A DNA stretch of 64,000 bases from the NCBI GenBank assembly GCA_019747905.1, contig JAIEQG010000056.1, positions 48,169 through 112,168 on the forward strand, given 5' to 3'. Source of the stretch: Burkholderiales bacterium (lineage in GTDB: Bacteria > Pseudomonadota > Gammaproteobacteria > Burkholderiales > Ga0077523). Positions 1 to 8,934 of this stretch are shown here, one piece after another. Made by a program: the position numbers and the translations under genes. The notes beneath the pieces were generated by a model. The model did no database searches. It had not been told where the DNA came from and was given only the letters and a program-made list of their open reading frames with translations. Within the stretch, counting starts at the first letter, position 1; every line of letters starts with the position of its first letter.

Positions 1-216
1 AAGCAGGTGGTCACCGTGAAGACCGGCATCGAGACCACGCTCGCCAAGAAGATCGTGCAGACCATCAAGGACAGCAAGCTCAAGGTGCAGGCGAGCATCC
101 AGGGGGACGCCGTGCGTGTGTCTGGTGCGAAGAAGGACACGCTGCAGGACGCTATCGCCCTGGTACGCAAGACCGTGACCGATTTCCCGGTGCAGTTCCA
201 GAACTTCCGGGAATAG
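1..216 (+). CDS. yajQ: YajQ family nucleotide-binding protein, C-terminal part
   Basis: The reading frame is open from the window edge, so the start lies upstream. The visible 72 residues end in the family signature: an IETxLAKKIV stretch, [11 protein letters not shown] followed by [12 protein letters not shown], and the terminal FQNFRE. This matches the C-terminal ferredoxin-like domain of YajQ (DUF520), a cytosolic protein of about 160 residues that binds nucleotides (cyclic di-GMP in some species). Known of the family: binding and regulatory roles in some pathogens; nothing here shows which ligand this one uses. A hairpin-rich repeat cluster follows the stop. Confidence 0.9.
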   Translation, partial: KQVVTVKTGIETTLAKKIVQTIKDSKLKVQASIQGDAVRVSGAKKDTLQDAIALVRKTVTDFPVQFQNFRE

Positions 217-224
217 AGGTAGTC

Positions 225-348
225 CCCCCCCGATGGGCCTGCGGCCCCTCCCCCCAAGGGGGCCAGCCCTCTTGGGGCGGCCCGGCGAGGGCTGGAGAGC
301 CCCCCAACGGGCCTGCGGCCCCTCCCCCCGAGGGGGCCAGCCCTCTTG
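225..348. repeat. GC-rich intergenic repeat, two tandem copies
   Basis: Two 40-nt near-identical units (235-274 and 309-348) each read GGGCCTGCGGCCCCTCCCCC then a G-run and CCAGCCCTCTT. The segment 225-293 reappears inverted and almost unchanged at 32103-32169, and a related interrupted copy lies at 10864-11020. Non-coding repeat family; short frames crossing it are low-complexity artefacts. Confidence 0.8.
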
Positions 349-363
349 TGGGCTGAGGCCGGA

Positions 364-424
364 CACAGACAGTCCCTGCGGACTGTCTGTGCCTGACGAA
401 GGCCATCGGCCTCCGGCCGATGGC
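364..424. repeat. two perfect hairpins between yajQ and next gene
   Basis: 364-375 and 380-391 are perfect 12-nt inverted arms around a 4-nt loop (CACAGACAGTCC). 402-411 and 415-424 are perfect 10-nt arms (GCCATCGGCC) around 3 nt. Neither is followed by a T-run, so classical termination of yajQ is not evident. The rest of 217-609 outside these structures and the tandem repeat shows no credible gene. Confidence 0.6.
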
Positions 425-609
425 AGTCCCGGCGAGGATTGAGGCCAAGCCTCACCAATTGGTCAATGACCCTTTTCCCATTTGGGGGTCGGAGTTCGCA
501 TTCAGGGGGCCGCGTTGGCAATCGCAGCACCGCCGCTGCGGCCCCAATCCAACGCGAGGTGCGGCGTTACCGGGAAGTGCGCCGGCCGCCACCTTACTCG
601 CGCATCCTC

Positions 610-1095
610 CTACTTCTTGCAAACACCGCTTGCGAGCAGCACCCAGTTGCCCTCCTTGAGCAACTCGGCCTTGAAGCTAAACTGCTTGTCACCTCTCGTG
701 ATGGGTATCCGAAATCCACCCGCGTCCCAGATCCACACCCCGTTAGACCAGCCAGTCGAAACATGCTCGTGACGACCGCCATTTCCGTCGACACCATTGC
801 GTACATACCGCTGATTCTTGCTGTCGTAGGTCCACAGGTGAATGATCGAGAAGGGTTGTTGGTGCTGCGCGGATTTCTCCTCGACATAGCGCTCGACGTA
901 AACCCCGCCGTCGAGCTCCCGCGTAAGGCTGAACGTTGCCGTGAAGGGATGAGCTCCTTCGCCAGTTGTCTCTCCGGTGCATCTGTAGGACCCAACCGCC
1001 CACCGATAGTCGTCTAGTTGCGGTGGCGTTTGCGCAGAGGTTGGTGCAGCGACAAAGCCCAAGCAGCTTAGCCCGATCACAAGCAATCTCTTCAT
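610..1095 (-). CDS. hypothetical secreted protein, 161 aa
   Basis: A signal peptide is clear: MKRLLVIGLS, a hydrophobic stretch, then a TSAQ cleavage-like site near residue 22. The mature part is rich in aromatic and beta-forming segments (DYRWAVGSYRCTGE, GVYVERYVEE, VWIWDAGGFRIP) and has two cysteines, near residue 39 and at the C-terminal VCKK, that could pair in the periplasm. The layout resembles small lipocalin-like DUF1579-type proteins, but I do not recognise a family firmly. ATG at 1095 is preceded by GGGAGGAG three bases away. No functional partner is evident nearby. Confidence 0.65.
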   Translation of the reverse strand: MKRLLVIGLSCLGFVAAPTSAQTPPQLDDYRWAVGSYRCTGETTGEGAHPFTATFSLTRELDGGVYVERYVEEKSAQHQQPFSIIHLWTYDSKNQRYVRNGVDGNGGRHEHVSTGWSNGVWIWDAGGFRIPITRGDKQFSFKAELLKEGNWVLLASGVCKK

Positions 1096-1268
1096 GGCTC
1101 CTCCCGTGTTTTTGGTACAAGGCAGAAAAATGACGGGGATGCTCTCGCTCCCCGCGAAACCATACTACAGTCTTCGCAGGTCGCTCGAAACGACGTTGGC
1201 ATGTCCCACTTGGCAAGGCGTTCCACCTGCCATCGGATGTGACGCCGATCGTAAGGGCTAAACACGCA

Positions 1269-2210
1269 TTACCTCCCCTGCGGCCGAACCTCCTGCATGT
1301 GCTGGCGCAGGTAGGCGAGCAGCGCCGAGCGGCGCTCCGCGCCGCGGGGCGTACCCGGTTCGTGCGGCGGGAAGAGATCGGGACGGGATTCCGAAGCGTG
1401 TTCGAGAATCGACCGCCAGCGCATCGTCACGGTATGGGGTGAGATACCGAGGCGCTCGGCGATGCGGGCGTCGGTGAAACCGCGCAGCGCCAGCACGAGC
1501 AAGTCCTGTTCACCGGCCCCGAAGCGGAACTGGGCATTGCCCGCCTGGAAGAACCACCACATCGTCGATCCCACACTGGAATCCGCTTCGCTGCGGGTAC
1601 CGCCGACCAGGTAGCGCGGACGCGGCCGAGCGCCGCTTTGCGTATCGGATGGAACCGGTAGACGCACACTTCGCATACCCGATGTCCGCGCGAGCGCATA
1701 CAGGTCCCGGCCGGCAATCTCGCGGTGGAAGGAATGCACGCGCCAGCCGCCAAGCCAGTCCCGCGCCGACGCGAGCATGGGCGGGAGCCAACGCAATGTG
1801 AGCGGATTGGCAAAATTGTCGTTCTCCAGCGCGAAATCGACCCCCACGGCGTGTACGCCCCCGTCACCCTGGGCCGCCGCGAGGGAGGCGCGTGTCGCGA
1901 GCGGTGAACGCCCCTCCAGCGCCAGTTCGATGATGCGCCGGGACAGGCCCGCCGTCGGCGCCGCGATTTCCGCGGCAATGAATTCGCGCTCGACGAACAC
2001 CCCGCTCGCCACCCCTCGCACCGGGCGATCGGCTGCGCTGTCGTCCACCAGCACGTGCAAGGTGTGGTGCAAGCCATGCACCAGCGGCAACCAGAACCGG
2101 GGCAGTTGGTCGAGCAGCGCCTCGGGGTAGTCGAGGCGACCCCAAGCCCTCATGAGGTCGACACAGCGCGGCAGATCCTGGGGTTCGGCGTGGCGAAAAT
2201 GAAGGGCCAT
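1269..2210 (-). CDS. LuxR-type transcriptional regulator
   Basis: 313 residues. The C-terminal third carries a GerE/LuxR helix-turn-helix: LLVLALRGFTDARIAERLGI then SPHTVTMRWRSILEH, which is the usual 'spread-and-dock' DNA-binding four-helix bundle. The N-terminal part (MALHFRHAEPQDLPRCVDLM) resembles the start of a GNAT-like fold and is presumably the sensory domain; this is inference. No receiver aspartate signature is visible, so it is not a typical response regulator. The gene is divergent from the PEP-CTERM gene starting at 2352 (141 nt apart), which could be a target. Confidence 0.75.
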   Translation of the reverse strand: MALHFRHAEPQDLPRCVDLMRAWGRLDYPEALLDQLPRFWLPLVHGLHHTLHVLVDDSAADRPVRGVASGVFVEREFIAAEIAAPTAGLSRRIIELALEGRSPLATRASLAAAQGDGGVHAVGVDFALENDNFANPLTLRWLPPMLASARDWLGGWRVHSFHREIAGRDLYALARTSGMRSVRLPVPSDTQSGARPRPRYLVGGTRSEADSSVGSTMWWFFQAGNAQFRFGAGEQDLLVLALRGFTDARIAERLGISPHTVTMRWRSILEHASESRPDLFPPHEPGTPRGAERRSALLAYLRQHMQEVRPQGR

Positions 2211-2351
2211 GGTGTCAAGCGGTTGCGCGACGTCCGTCTATGGATGAATCCCGCCGCCGAAGGAAGTCGCTCTACCTTTTTTCGGTAATTGTACGGGGCG
2301 CTCCGACCCGACATAGTCCGGCCACCGCGATTCGTTCCGAGGACATGCACC

Positions 2352-3302
2352 GTGCGTTCGAACATATGCTTCGCAATCGGCATCAGCGCCACGCTGCTGG
2401 CCGGTACCGCATTGGCCGACGACAGCTTCTTCCTGAACAGCATAGTCACCACCGCGACGGTCGAGCGGTCCGAGCGGACGGCAGCCCCCGGCGCGGTGTT
2501 GACGCTGCGTGCGCAAGACCGGGATGGCGGTCTGAATTTCGATGGGTTCGCGACGCTCGACATCCGCCATTCGGCCTATCAGAGCTACTCCGGATTCAAT
2601 TCGGTCCGCGTGGGTGTCCTGGCCGCCAACGGGTTGCCGGAGAACTTCCTGGAGGCGAGTACGACCTATGCGGTGAACCTCACGACCCTCGGCAGTCCCA
2701 GCACCCGAGCGCATGCTCTCTACCTCGACTACCTGGTCTTTCCGGGCGCAGTCGGGCTCAATGCGAGCGCCCCGGTGAACTCGCGCGCCGGCGTGTCGAT
2801 CGACATCGCCGCGACGAACTACTTCAAGTTCGATGCGGCCCTCACGGGCAAGAGCGGCAGACTCGAAGTCGCAAAGCGGGGTACCGGCCTCGATACCCGC
2901 ATCGATCCTCTGTTCGTGGCGGCCGGCACCCAGGGGGGCATATCCGAGATCGATGGTGTCCCGATCCAGGTCCTGGAGTCGAAACCCTTCTTCGACAGCG
3001 TCTATCTGGGCGAGTACGGGCCCGACGAAGTCGCTGAGTTTCTGTATGTCATGCGCGCGTACGTTTCGGTACCCGGGTACGAAACGGCCGGGCTCGCCAC
3101 ACTTGGCGACCCGTTCGCCCTGCGGGCGGACCCGAACGGCGCGATCGCGCAGGCTTTCCCCGAGGGAACGCTGCCGTTTCGCATCCGTATGGCGCCCGTT
3201 GCGCCGGTCCCGGAACCCGGCGCCCTTGGCCTGCTCCTGACCGGCCTTGCCAGTTTGGGGCTGTGGGTGCGTGGGCGCGCGGTCGCACGGTCATGTCCGT
3301 AA
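2352..3302 (+). CDS. PEP-CTERM sorting domain protein
   Basis: 316 residues. The C-terminus carries the sorting signal VPVPEPGALGLLLTGLASLG, followed by WVRGRAVARS: a PEP motif, a hydrophobic helix and a basic tail, as recognised by exosortase (EpsH type). The GTG at 2352 is chosen because it directly precedes a good signal peptide (VRSNICFAIGISATLLAG, cleavage after ALA) and has GAGGA about ten bases upstream; an upstream in-frame start at 2289 would add 21 residues with no signal-peptide character. The body has no recognised domain. Known of the class: exported, processed and surface-anchored or released into exopolysaccharide. The exosortase itself is not in the window. Confidence 0.8.
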   Translation: MRSNICFAIGISATLLAGTALADDSFFLNSIVTTATVERSERTAAPGAVLTLRAQDRDGGLNFDGFATLDIRHSAYQSYSGFNSVRVGVLAANGLPENFLEASTTYAVNLTTLGSPSTRAHALYLDYLVFPGAVGLNASAPVNSRAGVSIDIAATNYFKFDAALTGKSGRLEVAKRGTGLDTRIDPLFVAAGTQGGISEIDGVPIQVLESKPFFDSVYLGEYGPDEVAEFLYVMRAYVSVPGYETAGLATLGDPFALRADPNGAIAQAFPEGTLPFRIRMAPVAPVPEPGALGLLLTGLASLGLWVRGRAVARSCP

Positions 3303-3326
3303 CACCGTAACCGCACTCGCGACGCT

Positions 3327-4031
3327 TCAGCGCTTCAGGCCCTCGCTCCAGACGTCGTAGAGCCGCGCAGCCACCTGATGCAGCTCGTCCAGCTTGCGCT
3401 GGGCGTTTGCCTTCATTTCCGCCTCGGTCTGCACCGACGGACCACGGTTCGCGGCGATCTCGTCCTGCCCGTCGCGGCACCAGTTGTCGATCATGCGCTC
3501 GGTCATCTCGACATGGCATTGCATGCCCAGATGAGGACCGATCGCGAACCCCTGGTTGGAACAGTAGGGGCTCGACATCAACCTGGTCGCGTTGGGCGGC
3601 AGCGAGAACGTCTCGCCGTGCCACTGGAAGGTCTCAAACGAGCGGATATCGCCGAACCATTTCCTGGCGGTCGGATTGTCCTCGACCTTCACCTCGCCCC
3701 AGCCGATCTCCTTGATCGGGTTGCGCGTGACGACACCACCCAACGCCTTCGAGATCAGTTGACCGCCCAGGCAATGGCCCAGGGTCGGCACGTCCTCGGC
3801 CGCCGCCTTGCGGATCAGTTCGAGCACCTTCGGGATCCACGGCAGGTCGTCGTTGACGCTCATGGGGCCGCCCATGAAAACGAGTCCCGCGTAGTCATCC
3901 GGGCTCGCCGGCACCGGCTCCCCCGCATCCAGGGCGATCAGTTTCCACGGTACGCTTCGTGCATCGAGATAGTCACCGAAGTACCCGGGGCCTTCAGTGG
4001 GAGAGTGGCGGAAGATGGCGACTGGCTTCAT
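3327..4031 (-). CDS. class I glutamine amidotransferase (GMP-synthase-like)
   Basis: 234 residues from ATG 4031 (MKPVAIFRHSPTEGPGYF). The triad elements of class I glutamine amidotransferases are visible: the nucleophile elbow LGHCLGGQLIS (Cys), and GMQCHVEMTE (His followed by Glu two residues on). FMGGPMSVND is the conserved glycine-rich loop. Such stand-alone GuaA-like proteins hydrolyse glutamine or related gamma-glutamyl amides; the acceptor here is unknown. The frame continues upstream to 4322 but that extension is antisense to the next gene and lacks family similarity. Its first 17 bases overlap the divergent protease gene. Confidence 0.85.
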   Translation of the reverse strand: MKPVAIFRHSPTEGPGYFGDYLDARSVPWKLIALDAGEPVPASPDDYAGLVFMGGPMSVNDDLPWIPKVLELIRKAAAEDVPTLGHCLGGQLISKALGGVVTRNPIKEIGWGEVKVEDNPTARKWFGDIRSFETFQWHGETFSLPPNATRLMSSPYCSNQGFAIGPHLGMQCHVEMTERMIDNWCRDGQDEIAANRGPSVQTEAEMKANAQRKLDELHQVAARLYDVWSEGLKR

Positions 4032-4698
4032 ACCTCGGCTTTCGTGGGGATCGGCGGCGCGCCATGGTATTTCATGGGCCGTAGCGTGGCTATTGTTGAC
4101 GCTGCCCGCGCATGCGGTGGACGTCACGGTCGTGGGTCTCACCAACGGCAAGGCCATCGTGTCCGTGAACGGCGGCCGGCCCAAGACGCTGTCGGCGGGC
4201 GACGTCGGCCCGGAGGGCGTGAAACTGATCAGCGCCACGTCGGAATCGGCGGTGCTCGAGATCGACGGCAAACGCCGCACTCTCACCATGGGCCAGGGCA
4301 TCACCACCAATTTCGAATCCACCGGCCGGTCGAAGGTGATCCTGAACGCCGACGGGACCGGTCACTACCTCACTTCGGGCACGATCAACGGTGGACAGGT
4401 GAAGTTCCTGGTCGACACCGGTGCCACCATGGTCTCCATGGGCACCTCCGACGCGCGGCGCCTCGGCATCGAGTATCTGACCGGCGTGCGCGGCTCCAGC
4501 AACACGGCCAACGGCGTGGCCACCGTGTATCACGTGAAGCTCGATTCCGTGCGCGTCGGCACGATCACCTTGCGCAACGTCGACGGCGTGGTGCACGAGA
4601 ATTCGGACATGCCGTTCGTGCTGCTCGGCATGAGCTTCCTCGGGCGGCTGGAAATGAAGCACGAGGGCCGCACGCTGACGATGATGCAGCGGTTCTAG
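4015..4698 (+). CDS. retropepsin-like aspartic protease, clan AA
   Basis: 227 residues. An N-terminal hydrophobic signal (AVAWLLLTLPAHA) precedes a secreted domain. VKFLVDTGATMVSMGTSDAR holds the catalytic Asp-Thr-Gly of a single-lobe, retropepsin-type protease, and PFVLLGMSFLGRLE is the second hallmark, as in the TIGR02281 family. One DTG per chain implies a homodimer. ATG 4015 is preferred over GTG 3997 because GGGAGAG lies nine bases upstream. The start overlaps head-to-head with the amidotransferase gene (4015-4031), so each promoter must lie inside the other gene. Substrate unknown; probably periplasmic or membrane-anchored. Confidence 0.82.
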   Translation: MATGFIPRLSWGSAARHGISWAVAWLLLTLPAHAVDVTVVGLTNGKAIVSVNGGRPKTLSAGDVGPEGVKLISATSESAVLEIDGKRRTLTMGQGITTNFESTGRSKVILNADGTGHYLTSGTINGGQVKFLVDTGATMVSMGTSDARRLGIEYLTGVRGSSNTANGVATVYHVKLDSVRVGTITLRNVDGVVHENSDMPFVLLGMSFLGRLEMKHEGRTLTMMQRF

Positions 4699-4712
4699 CT
4701 GCCGCTGCCCAG

Positions 4713-4800
4713 CCCCCATCCCAACCTTCCCCCGACTGGGTCGGGGGAAGGGGTGTACATCCCCTCCCCCGGCTTTGCCGGGGGAGGGCTAGGGTGGGGG
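4713..4800. repeat. REP-like bipartite palindromic repeat, copy 1
   Basis: Reads CCCCATCCCAACCTTCCCCC, a short stem, GGGGGAAGGGGTGTACATCC, then a second stem (CCCCCGGCTTTGCCGGGGG) and AGGGTGGGGG. Two hairpins in opposite orientation form one larger imperfect palindrome. Related copies: 14351-14440, 21932-22019, 31222-31264 (half), 40811-40922, 43372-43508. It lies between convergent genes. Confidence 0.85.
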
Positions 4801-4808
4801 AAAATGCT

Positions 4809-5618
4809 CTAAGCGCGCTGCCCGCGTTTGTCCCGCTCGATCAGTGCATACGCACTGTGATTGTGGATCGACTCGAAGTTCTCCGATTCGACCACGTAGG
4901 CGACGATGCGCTCGTCGCTGTTGAGCGCCGTGGCCACGTCGCGCACCATGTCTTCCACGAACTTCGGATTGTCGTAGGCACGCTCGGTGACGTACTTCTC
5001 GTCCGGCCGCTTGAGCAGCCCGTAGAGTTCGCATGACGCCTGCTCTTCCGCGACCCGCACCAGGTCCTCGATCCAGACGAAGCCTTCGGTCTCTGCGGTG
5101 ATGGTCACGTGCGAGCGCTGATTGTGCGCGCCGTACTCGGAAATCTTCTTCGAGCACGGGCACAGGCTGGTCACCGGCACCACGACCTTCATGGTCTGGC
5201 GATAGCCGTTGCGTCCCACCTCGCCGATGATCGTCACCTCGTAGTCGAGCAGGCTCTTGACACCCGATACCGGCGCCGACTTGTTGATGAAGTACGGAAA
5301 CGTCATTTCGATGTGACCCGACTCGGCCTCGAGGCGCTTCACCATGTGGCGCAGCATGTCCTCGAAGGACTCGACCGACACCTCGCCTTCGTGGCTGTTC
5401 AGGATCTCCACGAAACGCGACATGTGCGTGCCCTTGAAGTTGTGCGGCAGGTGCACGTACATGTTGAACGTCGCGATCGTGTGCTGCACGCCGCTGCTGC
5501 GATCACGCACGCGGATGGGATGCCGGATCGCTTTGATGCCGACTTTGTCGATGGCGAGCTGGCGTGTGTCGACCGAGCTCTGCACATCGGGAATGACGAT
5601 CTTTTCCGGAGAGTTCAT
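4809..5618 (-). CDS. folE2: GTP cyclohydrolase I type IB (FolE2)
   Basis: 269 residues, the usual length. Converts GTP to 7,8-dihydroneopterin triphosphate, the first step of folate (and queuosine) synthesis, in the cytosol. The family is recognised from the N-terminal [19 protein letters not shown], the metal and active-site segment [20 protein letters not shown] and the C-terminal [14 protein letters not shown]. FolE2 is the metal-flexible isoenzyme unrelated in sequence to FolE; in some bacteria it is zinc-regulated, but no Zur site was identified here. ATG 5618 lacks a strong ribosome-binding site. It lies 77 bases downstream of dxs, same strand. Confidence 0.95.
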   Translation of the reverse strand: MNSPEKIVIPDVQSSVDTRQLAIDKVGIKAIRHPIRVRDRSSGVQHTIATFNMYVHLPHNFKGTHMSRFVEILNSHEGEVSVESFEDMLRHMVKRLEAESGHIEMTFPYFINKSAPVSGVKSLLDYEVTIIGEVGRNGYRQTMKVVVPVTSLCPCSKKISEYGAHNQRSHVTITAETEGFVWIEDLVRVAEEQASCELYGLLKRPDEKYVTERAYDNPKFVEDMVRDVATALNSDERIVAYVVESENFESIHNHSAYALIERDKRGQRA

Positions 5619-5695
5619 AGGGTTATTCCTGACGGTCCGCGACTTGCGGCCGATTATAGACCCCGCCTCTCCAGGAAACGTTTCGAGGGTTTACC

Positions 5696-7576
5696 TTATC
5701 GGTGCAGGCGGGACTGGACGGATTGGACGATTCCGGCGCTGTCCAACCCGCACTGCTTCAACAGCAGTGCGTGATCGCCGTGTTCGACGAAGCGGTCGGG
5801 CAGCCCCAGTTGCAGTACATGGCGCTCGATGCGCGCGCCTGCAAGGGCTTCCAGCACCGCTGACCCGGCTCCGCCGTCGAGGGCGTTCTCCTCGACCGTC
5901 ACGATGAGTTCATGGCCGGCCGCAATCTCGGCGACCAGCGCCTCGTCCAGCGGCTTCACGAATCGCATGTTGACGACCGTGGCATCGAGCACTTCCGCCG
6001 CATCGAGTGCCGGCTTCACCATGGAACCGAAGGCCAGGATCGCCACGCGCTGCCCACGGCGCTTGATCTCGCCCTTGCCAACCGGCAGAGCGGTCATCCC
6101 CGGTGCCGGCGTGACACCCGGCCCGCTGCCGCGCGGGTAGCGCACGGCGGTGGGCGTATCGAGGGTGAAGGCGGTGTAGAGCATCTGGCGGCATTCGTTC
6201 TCGTCGCTCGGCGCCATCACGATCATGTTGGGCAGGCAGCGCAGGTACGAGAGGTCGAAGGCACCGTGGTGCGTGGGACCGTCCGCGCCCACGAGTCCGC
6301 CGCGATCGAGCGCGAAGACCACCGGCAGATTCTGGATGCACACGTCGTGGATCAGCTGATCGTACCCGCGCTGAAGGAACGTCGAGTAGATCGCCACCAC
6401 GGGCTTCAGGCCTTCGCAGGCAAGCCCCGCCGCAAAGGTGACGGCGTGCTGCTCGGCGATGCCCACGTCGAAGTAGCGCTCCGGATACTCCTGCGAAAAA
6501 CGCACGAGGCCCGAGCCCTCCCGCATGGCCGGCGTGATGCCGATCAGGCGCGCGTCCTGCGCTGCCATGTCGCACAGCCAGTCGCCGAAGATCTGCGTGT
6601 AGGTGGGCTTGCCGCCGCTCTTCGCGACGATGCCCACGGCCGGATCGAACTTGGACACGCCGTGGTACAGGATCGGGTCATCTTCGGCCACTTCCATGCC
6701 CTTGCCCTTGCGCGTGACCACGTGCAGGAATTGCGGCCCGGACAGCTTGCGGATGTTGGACAGGGTCGAAACCAGCGTGTCGATGTCGTGACCGTCGATG
6801 GGCCCGATGTAGTTGAAACCGAACTCCTCGAACAGCGTGCCGCCGGTCACCATGCCCTTCATGTGCTCCTCGGCGCGCTTGGCGAGTTCCCACATGGGCG
6901 GCACGACACCGAGCACCTTCTCGCTCGCCTTGCGGGCCGAGGTGTAGAGACGTCCGGAAAGCAGGCGCGCGAGATAGTTGTTGAGCGCACCGACGTTCTC
7001 GGAGATCGACATGTCGTTGTCGTTCAGCACTACGAGCAGATTGGCGTCCATGGCGCCGGCGTTGTTCAGCGCTTCGAACGCCATGCCGGCCGTCATCGCA
7101 CCATCGCCGATCACCGCCACCACGCGTCTGCCTTCGCCGGCGAGCTTCGCCGCCACGGCCATGCCGAGTCCGGCGCTGATCGACGTGCTCGAATGCGCCG
7201 TGCCGAAGGTGTCGTAGGGGCTTTCCTCGCGCCGGGGGAAGCCGGCCACCCCGCCGTACTGGCGCAGGGTCGACATGCGTTCGCGGCGACCGGTGAGGAT
7301 CTTGTGCGCGTACGTCTGATGGCCCACGTCCCACACGATGCGGTCGGCGGGCGTGTCGAACACGTAGTGCAGCGCCACCGTGAGCTCGACCGTGCCGAGA
7401 TTCGAAGACAGGTGGCCACCGGTCTGCGAGACGGATTCGACGATGAAGTCGCGCAGCTCGCGCGTGAGCTGCGGCAGGCGCTTGCGGTCGAGCTTGCGCA
7501 GGTCCGCCGGTTCGTTGATGGTTTCGAGCAGCTCGTAGCCCAATCTAGAACTCTCTGGTGACGATGAAACGGCCAA
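5696..7576 (-). CDS. dxs: 1-deoxy-D-xylulose-5-phosphate synthase
   Basis: 626 residues, full length. TPP-dependent condensation of pyruvate with glyceraldehyde 3-phosphate, the entry to the MEP isoprenoid pathway and to thiamine/pyridoxal synthesis. Visible: [15 protein letters not shown], the TPP motif starting [18 protein letters not shown] and ending in [20 protein letters not shown] and the transketolase C-terminal domain. ATG 7576 overlaps the 3' end of ispA by 32 nt, and the first homologous segment ([18 protein letters not shown]) begins about residue 12, so a TTG nearer that point cannot be excluded. Coupling with ispA puts two isoprenoid enzymes in one transcript. Confidence 0.96.
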   Translation of the reverse strand: MAVSSSPESSRLGYELLETINEPADLRKLDRKRLPQLTRELRDFIVESVSQTGGHLSSNLGTVELTVALHYVFDTPADRIVWDVGHQTYAHKILTGRRERMSTLRQYGGVAGFPRREESPYDTFGTAHSSTSISAGLGMAVAAKLAGEGRRVVAVIGDGAMTAGMAFEALNNAGAMDANLLVVLNDNDMSISENVGALNNYLARLLSGRLYTSARKASEKVLGVVPPMWELAKRAEEHMKGMVTGGTLFEEFGFNYIGPIDGHDIDTLVSTLSNIRKLSGPQFLHVVTRKGKGMEVAEDDPILYHGVSKFDPAVGIVAKSGGKPTYTQIFGDWLCDMAAQDARLIGITPAMREGSGLVRFSQEYPERYFDVGIAEQHAVTFAAGLACEGLKPVVAIYSTFLQRGYDQLIHDVCIQNLPVVFALDRGGLVGADGPTHHGAFDLSYLRCLPNMIVMAPSDENECRQMLYTAFTLDTPTAVRYPRGSGPGVTPAPGMTALPVGKGEIKRRGQRVAILAFGSMVKPALDAAEVLDATVVNMRFVKPLDEALVAEIAAGHELIVTVEENALDGGAGSAVLEALAGARIERHVLQLGLPDRFVEHGDHALLLKQCGLDSAGIVQSVQSRLHR

Positions 7577-8444
7577 GTTGCGCGAGGCGCTCGCCCTGCC
7601 CGTCCAACTTGTCGAGGGAACCCAGCGCCTCGTCCAGCAGTTCCCCCGCGAACCTGCGGGCCGCTTCGACCCCCAGCACGCTCACATACGTGGGCTTGTT
7701 GGCGTCCGCGTCCTTGCCTGCCGTCTTGCCGAGAGTGGCGGTGCTGGCGGTGGCGTCCAGCACGTCGTCCACCACCTGGAACGCGAGGCCGATGCACTTC
7801 GCATAGCGATCCAGCGCTTCCAGGCGGGCAGGATCGGACGCGGTTCCGCATTGTGCGCCAAGCAGCACCGAGGCCCGGATCAGCGCGCCGGTCTTGTGGA
7901 CATGCATGAATTCCAGTTCGGGAAGCGAGAGCGGCTTCCCCAGGCTGTCCAGGTCGACGGCCTGGCCACCGGCCATGCCGCGCGAGCCCGCGGCAGTGGC
8001 GAGCCGCGCCAGCATGTCGACCAGTACCGCGGCATCCGGCAACGAGACGCCCGCCAGCACACCGAACGCAAGGCTCTGCAGGCTGTCTCCCACCAGCAGG
8101 GCGGTGGCTTCGTCGTACTGCACGTGCACGGTGGGCTTGCCCCGGCGCAGCACGTCATCGTCCATGCAGGGCAGATCATCGTGCACCAGCGAGTAGACGT
8201 GGATCAGTTCCACCGCGGCACCGACCCGATCCGCCGCTTCGAAGGGGGCACCGGTAGCTTCCCCGCCGGCATAGGCGAGCAAGGGGCGAATACGCTTGCC
8301 GCCGCCCAGCACGGCATACCGCATCGCTTCGTGCAGCCGCTGCGGGGCGATGTCGGCGGCCGGCAGCACGCGATCCAGTGCCGATTCGATGCGGGCCTGG
8401 CGGGCCTGCATCCAGCCGGAAAAGTCACTCGGTATCGTCTGCAC
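7545..8444 (-). CDS. ispA: polyprenyl (farnesyl/geranylgeranyl) diphosphate synthase
   Basis: 299 residues from GTG 8444. Head-to-tail prenyl transferase making farnesyl diphosphate from IPP and DMAPP or GPP. The first Asp-rich motif is [20 protein letters not shown], the second is [14 protein letters not shown], and [10 protein letters not shown] is the conserved substrate-binding start. The CMDDD spacing (two residues between the first aspartates) is typical of bacterial IspA. The GTG overlaps the end of xseB by 20 nt; an ATG at 8411 is a possible shorter start. The 3' end overlaps dxs, so xseB, ispA and dxs look translationally linked. Confidence 0.93.
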   Translation of the reverse strand: MQTIPSDFSGWMQARQARIESALDRVLPAADIAPQRLHEAMRYAVLGGGKRIRPLLAYAGGEATGAPFEAADRVGAAVELIHVYSLVHDDLPCMDDDVLRRGKPTVHVQYDEATALLVGDSLQSLAFGVLAGVSLPDAAVLVDMLARLATAAGSRGMAGGQAVDLDSLGKPLSLPELEFMHVHKTGALIRASVLLGAQCGTASDPARLEALDRYAKCIGLAFQVVDDVLDATASTATLGKTAGKDADANKPTYVSVLGVEAARRFAGELLDEALGSLDKLDGQGERLAQLGRFIVTREF

Positions 8445-8679
8445 CGGACCAGTCTGCCAGCGTGTCGCCTTCGAGCACCTTGATCTGCTGCTGGGCATCC
8501 TCGAGCGCCGACTGGCAGTATTTCAGGAGCTCCGCGCCGCGCTTGTAGGCGGCGAGCGACGCCTCCAGCGTGAGCTGGCCGCCTTCCATGGAAGCCACCA
8601 GGCCTTCGAGTTCGGCCATGGCGGCCTCGAAACTCTGCGGAGCCTTGGGTTCGGCGGCTTTGGCCATGGGTTCGGGCAT
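8425..8679 (-). CDS. xseB: exodeoxyribonuclease VII small subunit
   Basis: 84 residues from ATG 8679. The core SFEAAMAELEGLVASMEGGQ followed by LTLEASLAAYKRGAELLKYC is the XseB coiled-coil signature. The protein partners XseA to degrade single-stranded DNA into oligonucleotides. The frame extends upstream to 8766 but the added residues are not family-like. The xseB-ispA-dxs order is widespread in Proteobacteria. Confidence 0.93.
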   Translation of the reverse strand: MPEPMAKAAEPKAPQSFEAAMAELEGLVASMEGGQLTLEASLAAYKRGAELLKYCQSALEDAQQQIKVLEGDTLADWSGADDTE

Positions 8680-8774
8680 TAAAAAGGGGCGAACATACCT
8701 TGAGCCCCAAAGCGGGTCAACGCACCCACGAGCCAGTCCGTTCTCGAGCCCCGTTGCAACCCACAATTCGCTTG

Positions 8775-8860
8775 CCCCGGGGGGTGTTTGGGGGTACTTT
8801 CCCCCCGGGGACGACGAAAAAAGGGCCGTTACACGCGCTATCTGCGGGGACGGCCTTTTG
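8775..8860. promoter_or_regulatory. hairpins in xseB/Rieske divergent promoter region
   Basis: 8775-8784 and 8801-8810 form a perfect 10-nt inverted repeat (CCCCGGGGGG / CCCCCCGGGG) around 16 nt. Immediately after it AAAAGGGCCGT (from about 8819) and ACGGCCTTTT (about 8851-8860) form a second stem followed by T-rich bases, which looks like an intrinsic terminator on the plus strand. A terminator-like stem upstream of the Rieske gene and no gene ahead of it suggests attenuation or an unannotated short leader; this is inference. Confidence 0.45.
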
Positions 8861-8934
8861 CTTTCTTCGGCCTCCTCTGTCAGTACCGCAACCCGCTGTC
8901 TTCAACTCACGATCACGGAGGTAGCTCGAGCATC

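Noticed and set aside
361..424. intrinsic terminator for yajQ
   Set aside because: Strong stems but no T-run, and more than 140 nt after the stop; kept as hairpins only.
3378..5036. 552-codon plus-strand open frame
   Set aside because: Antisense to the amidotransferase and folE2; arginine/histidine-rich shadow composition with no homology.
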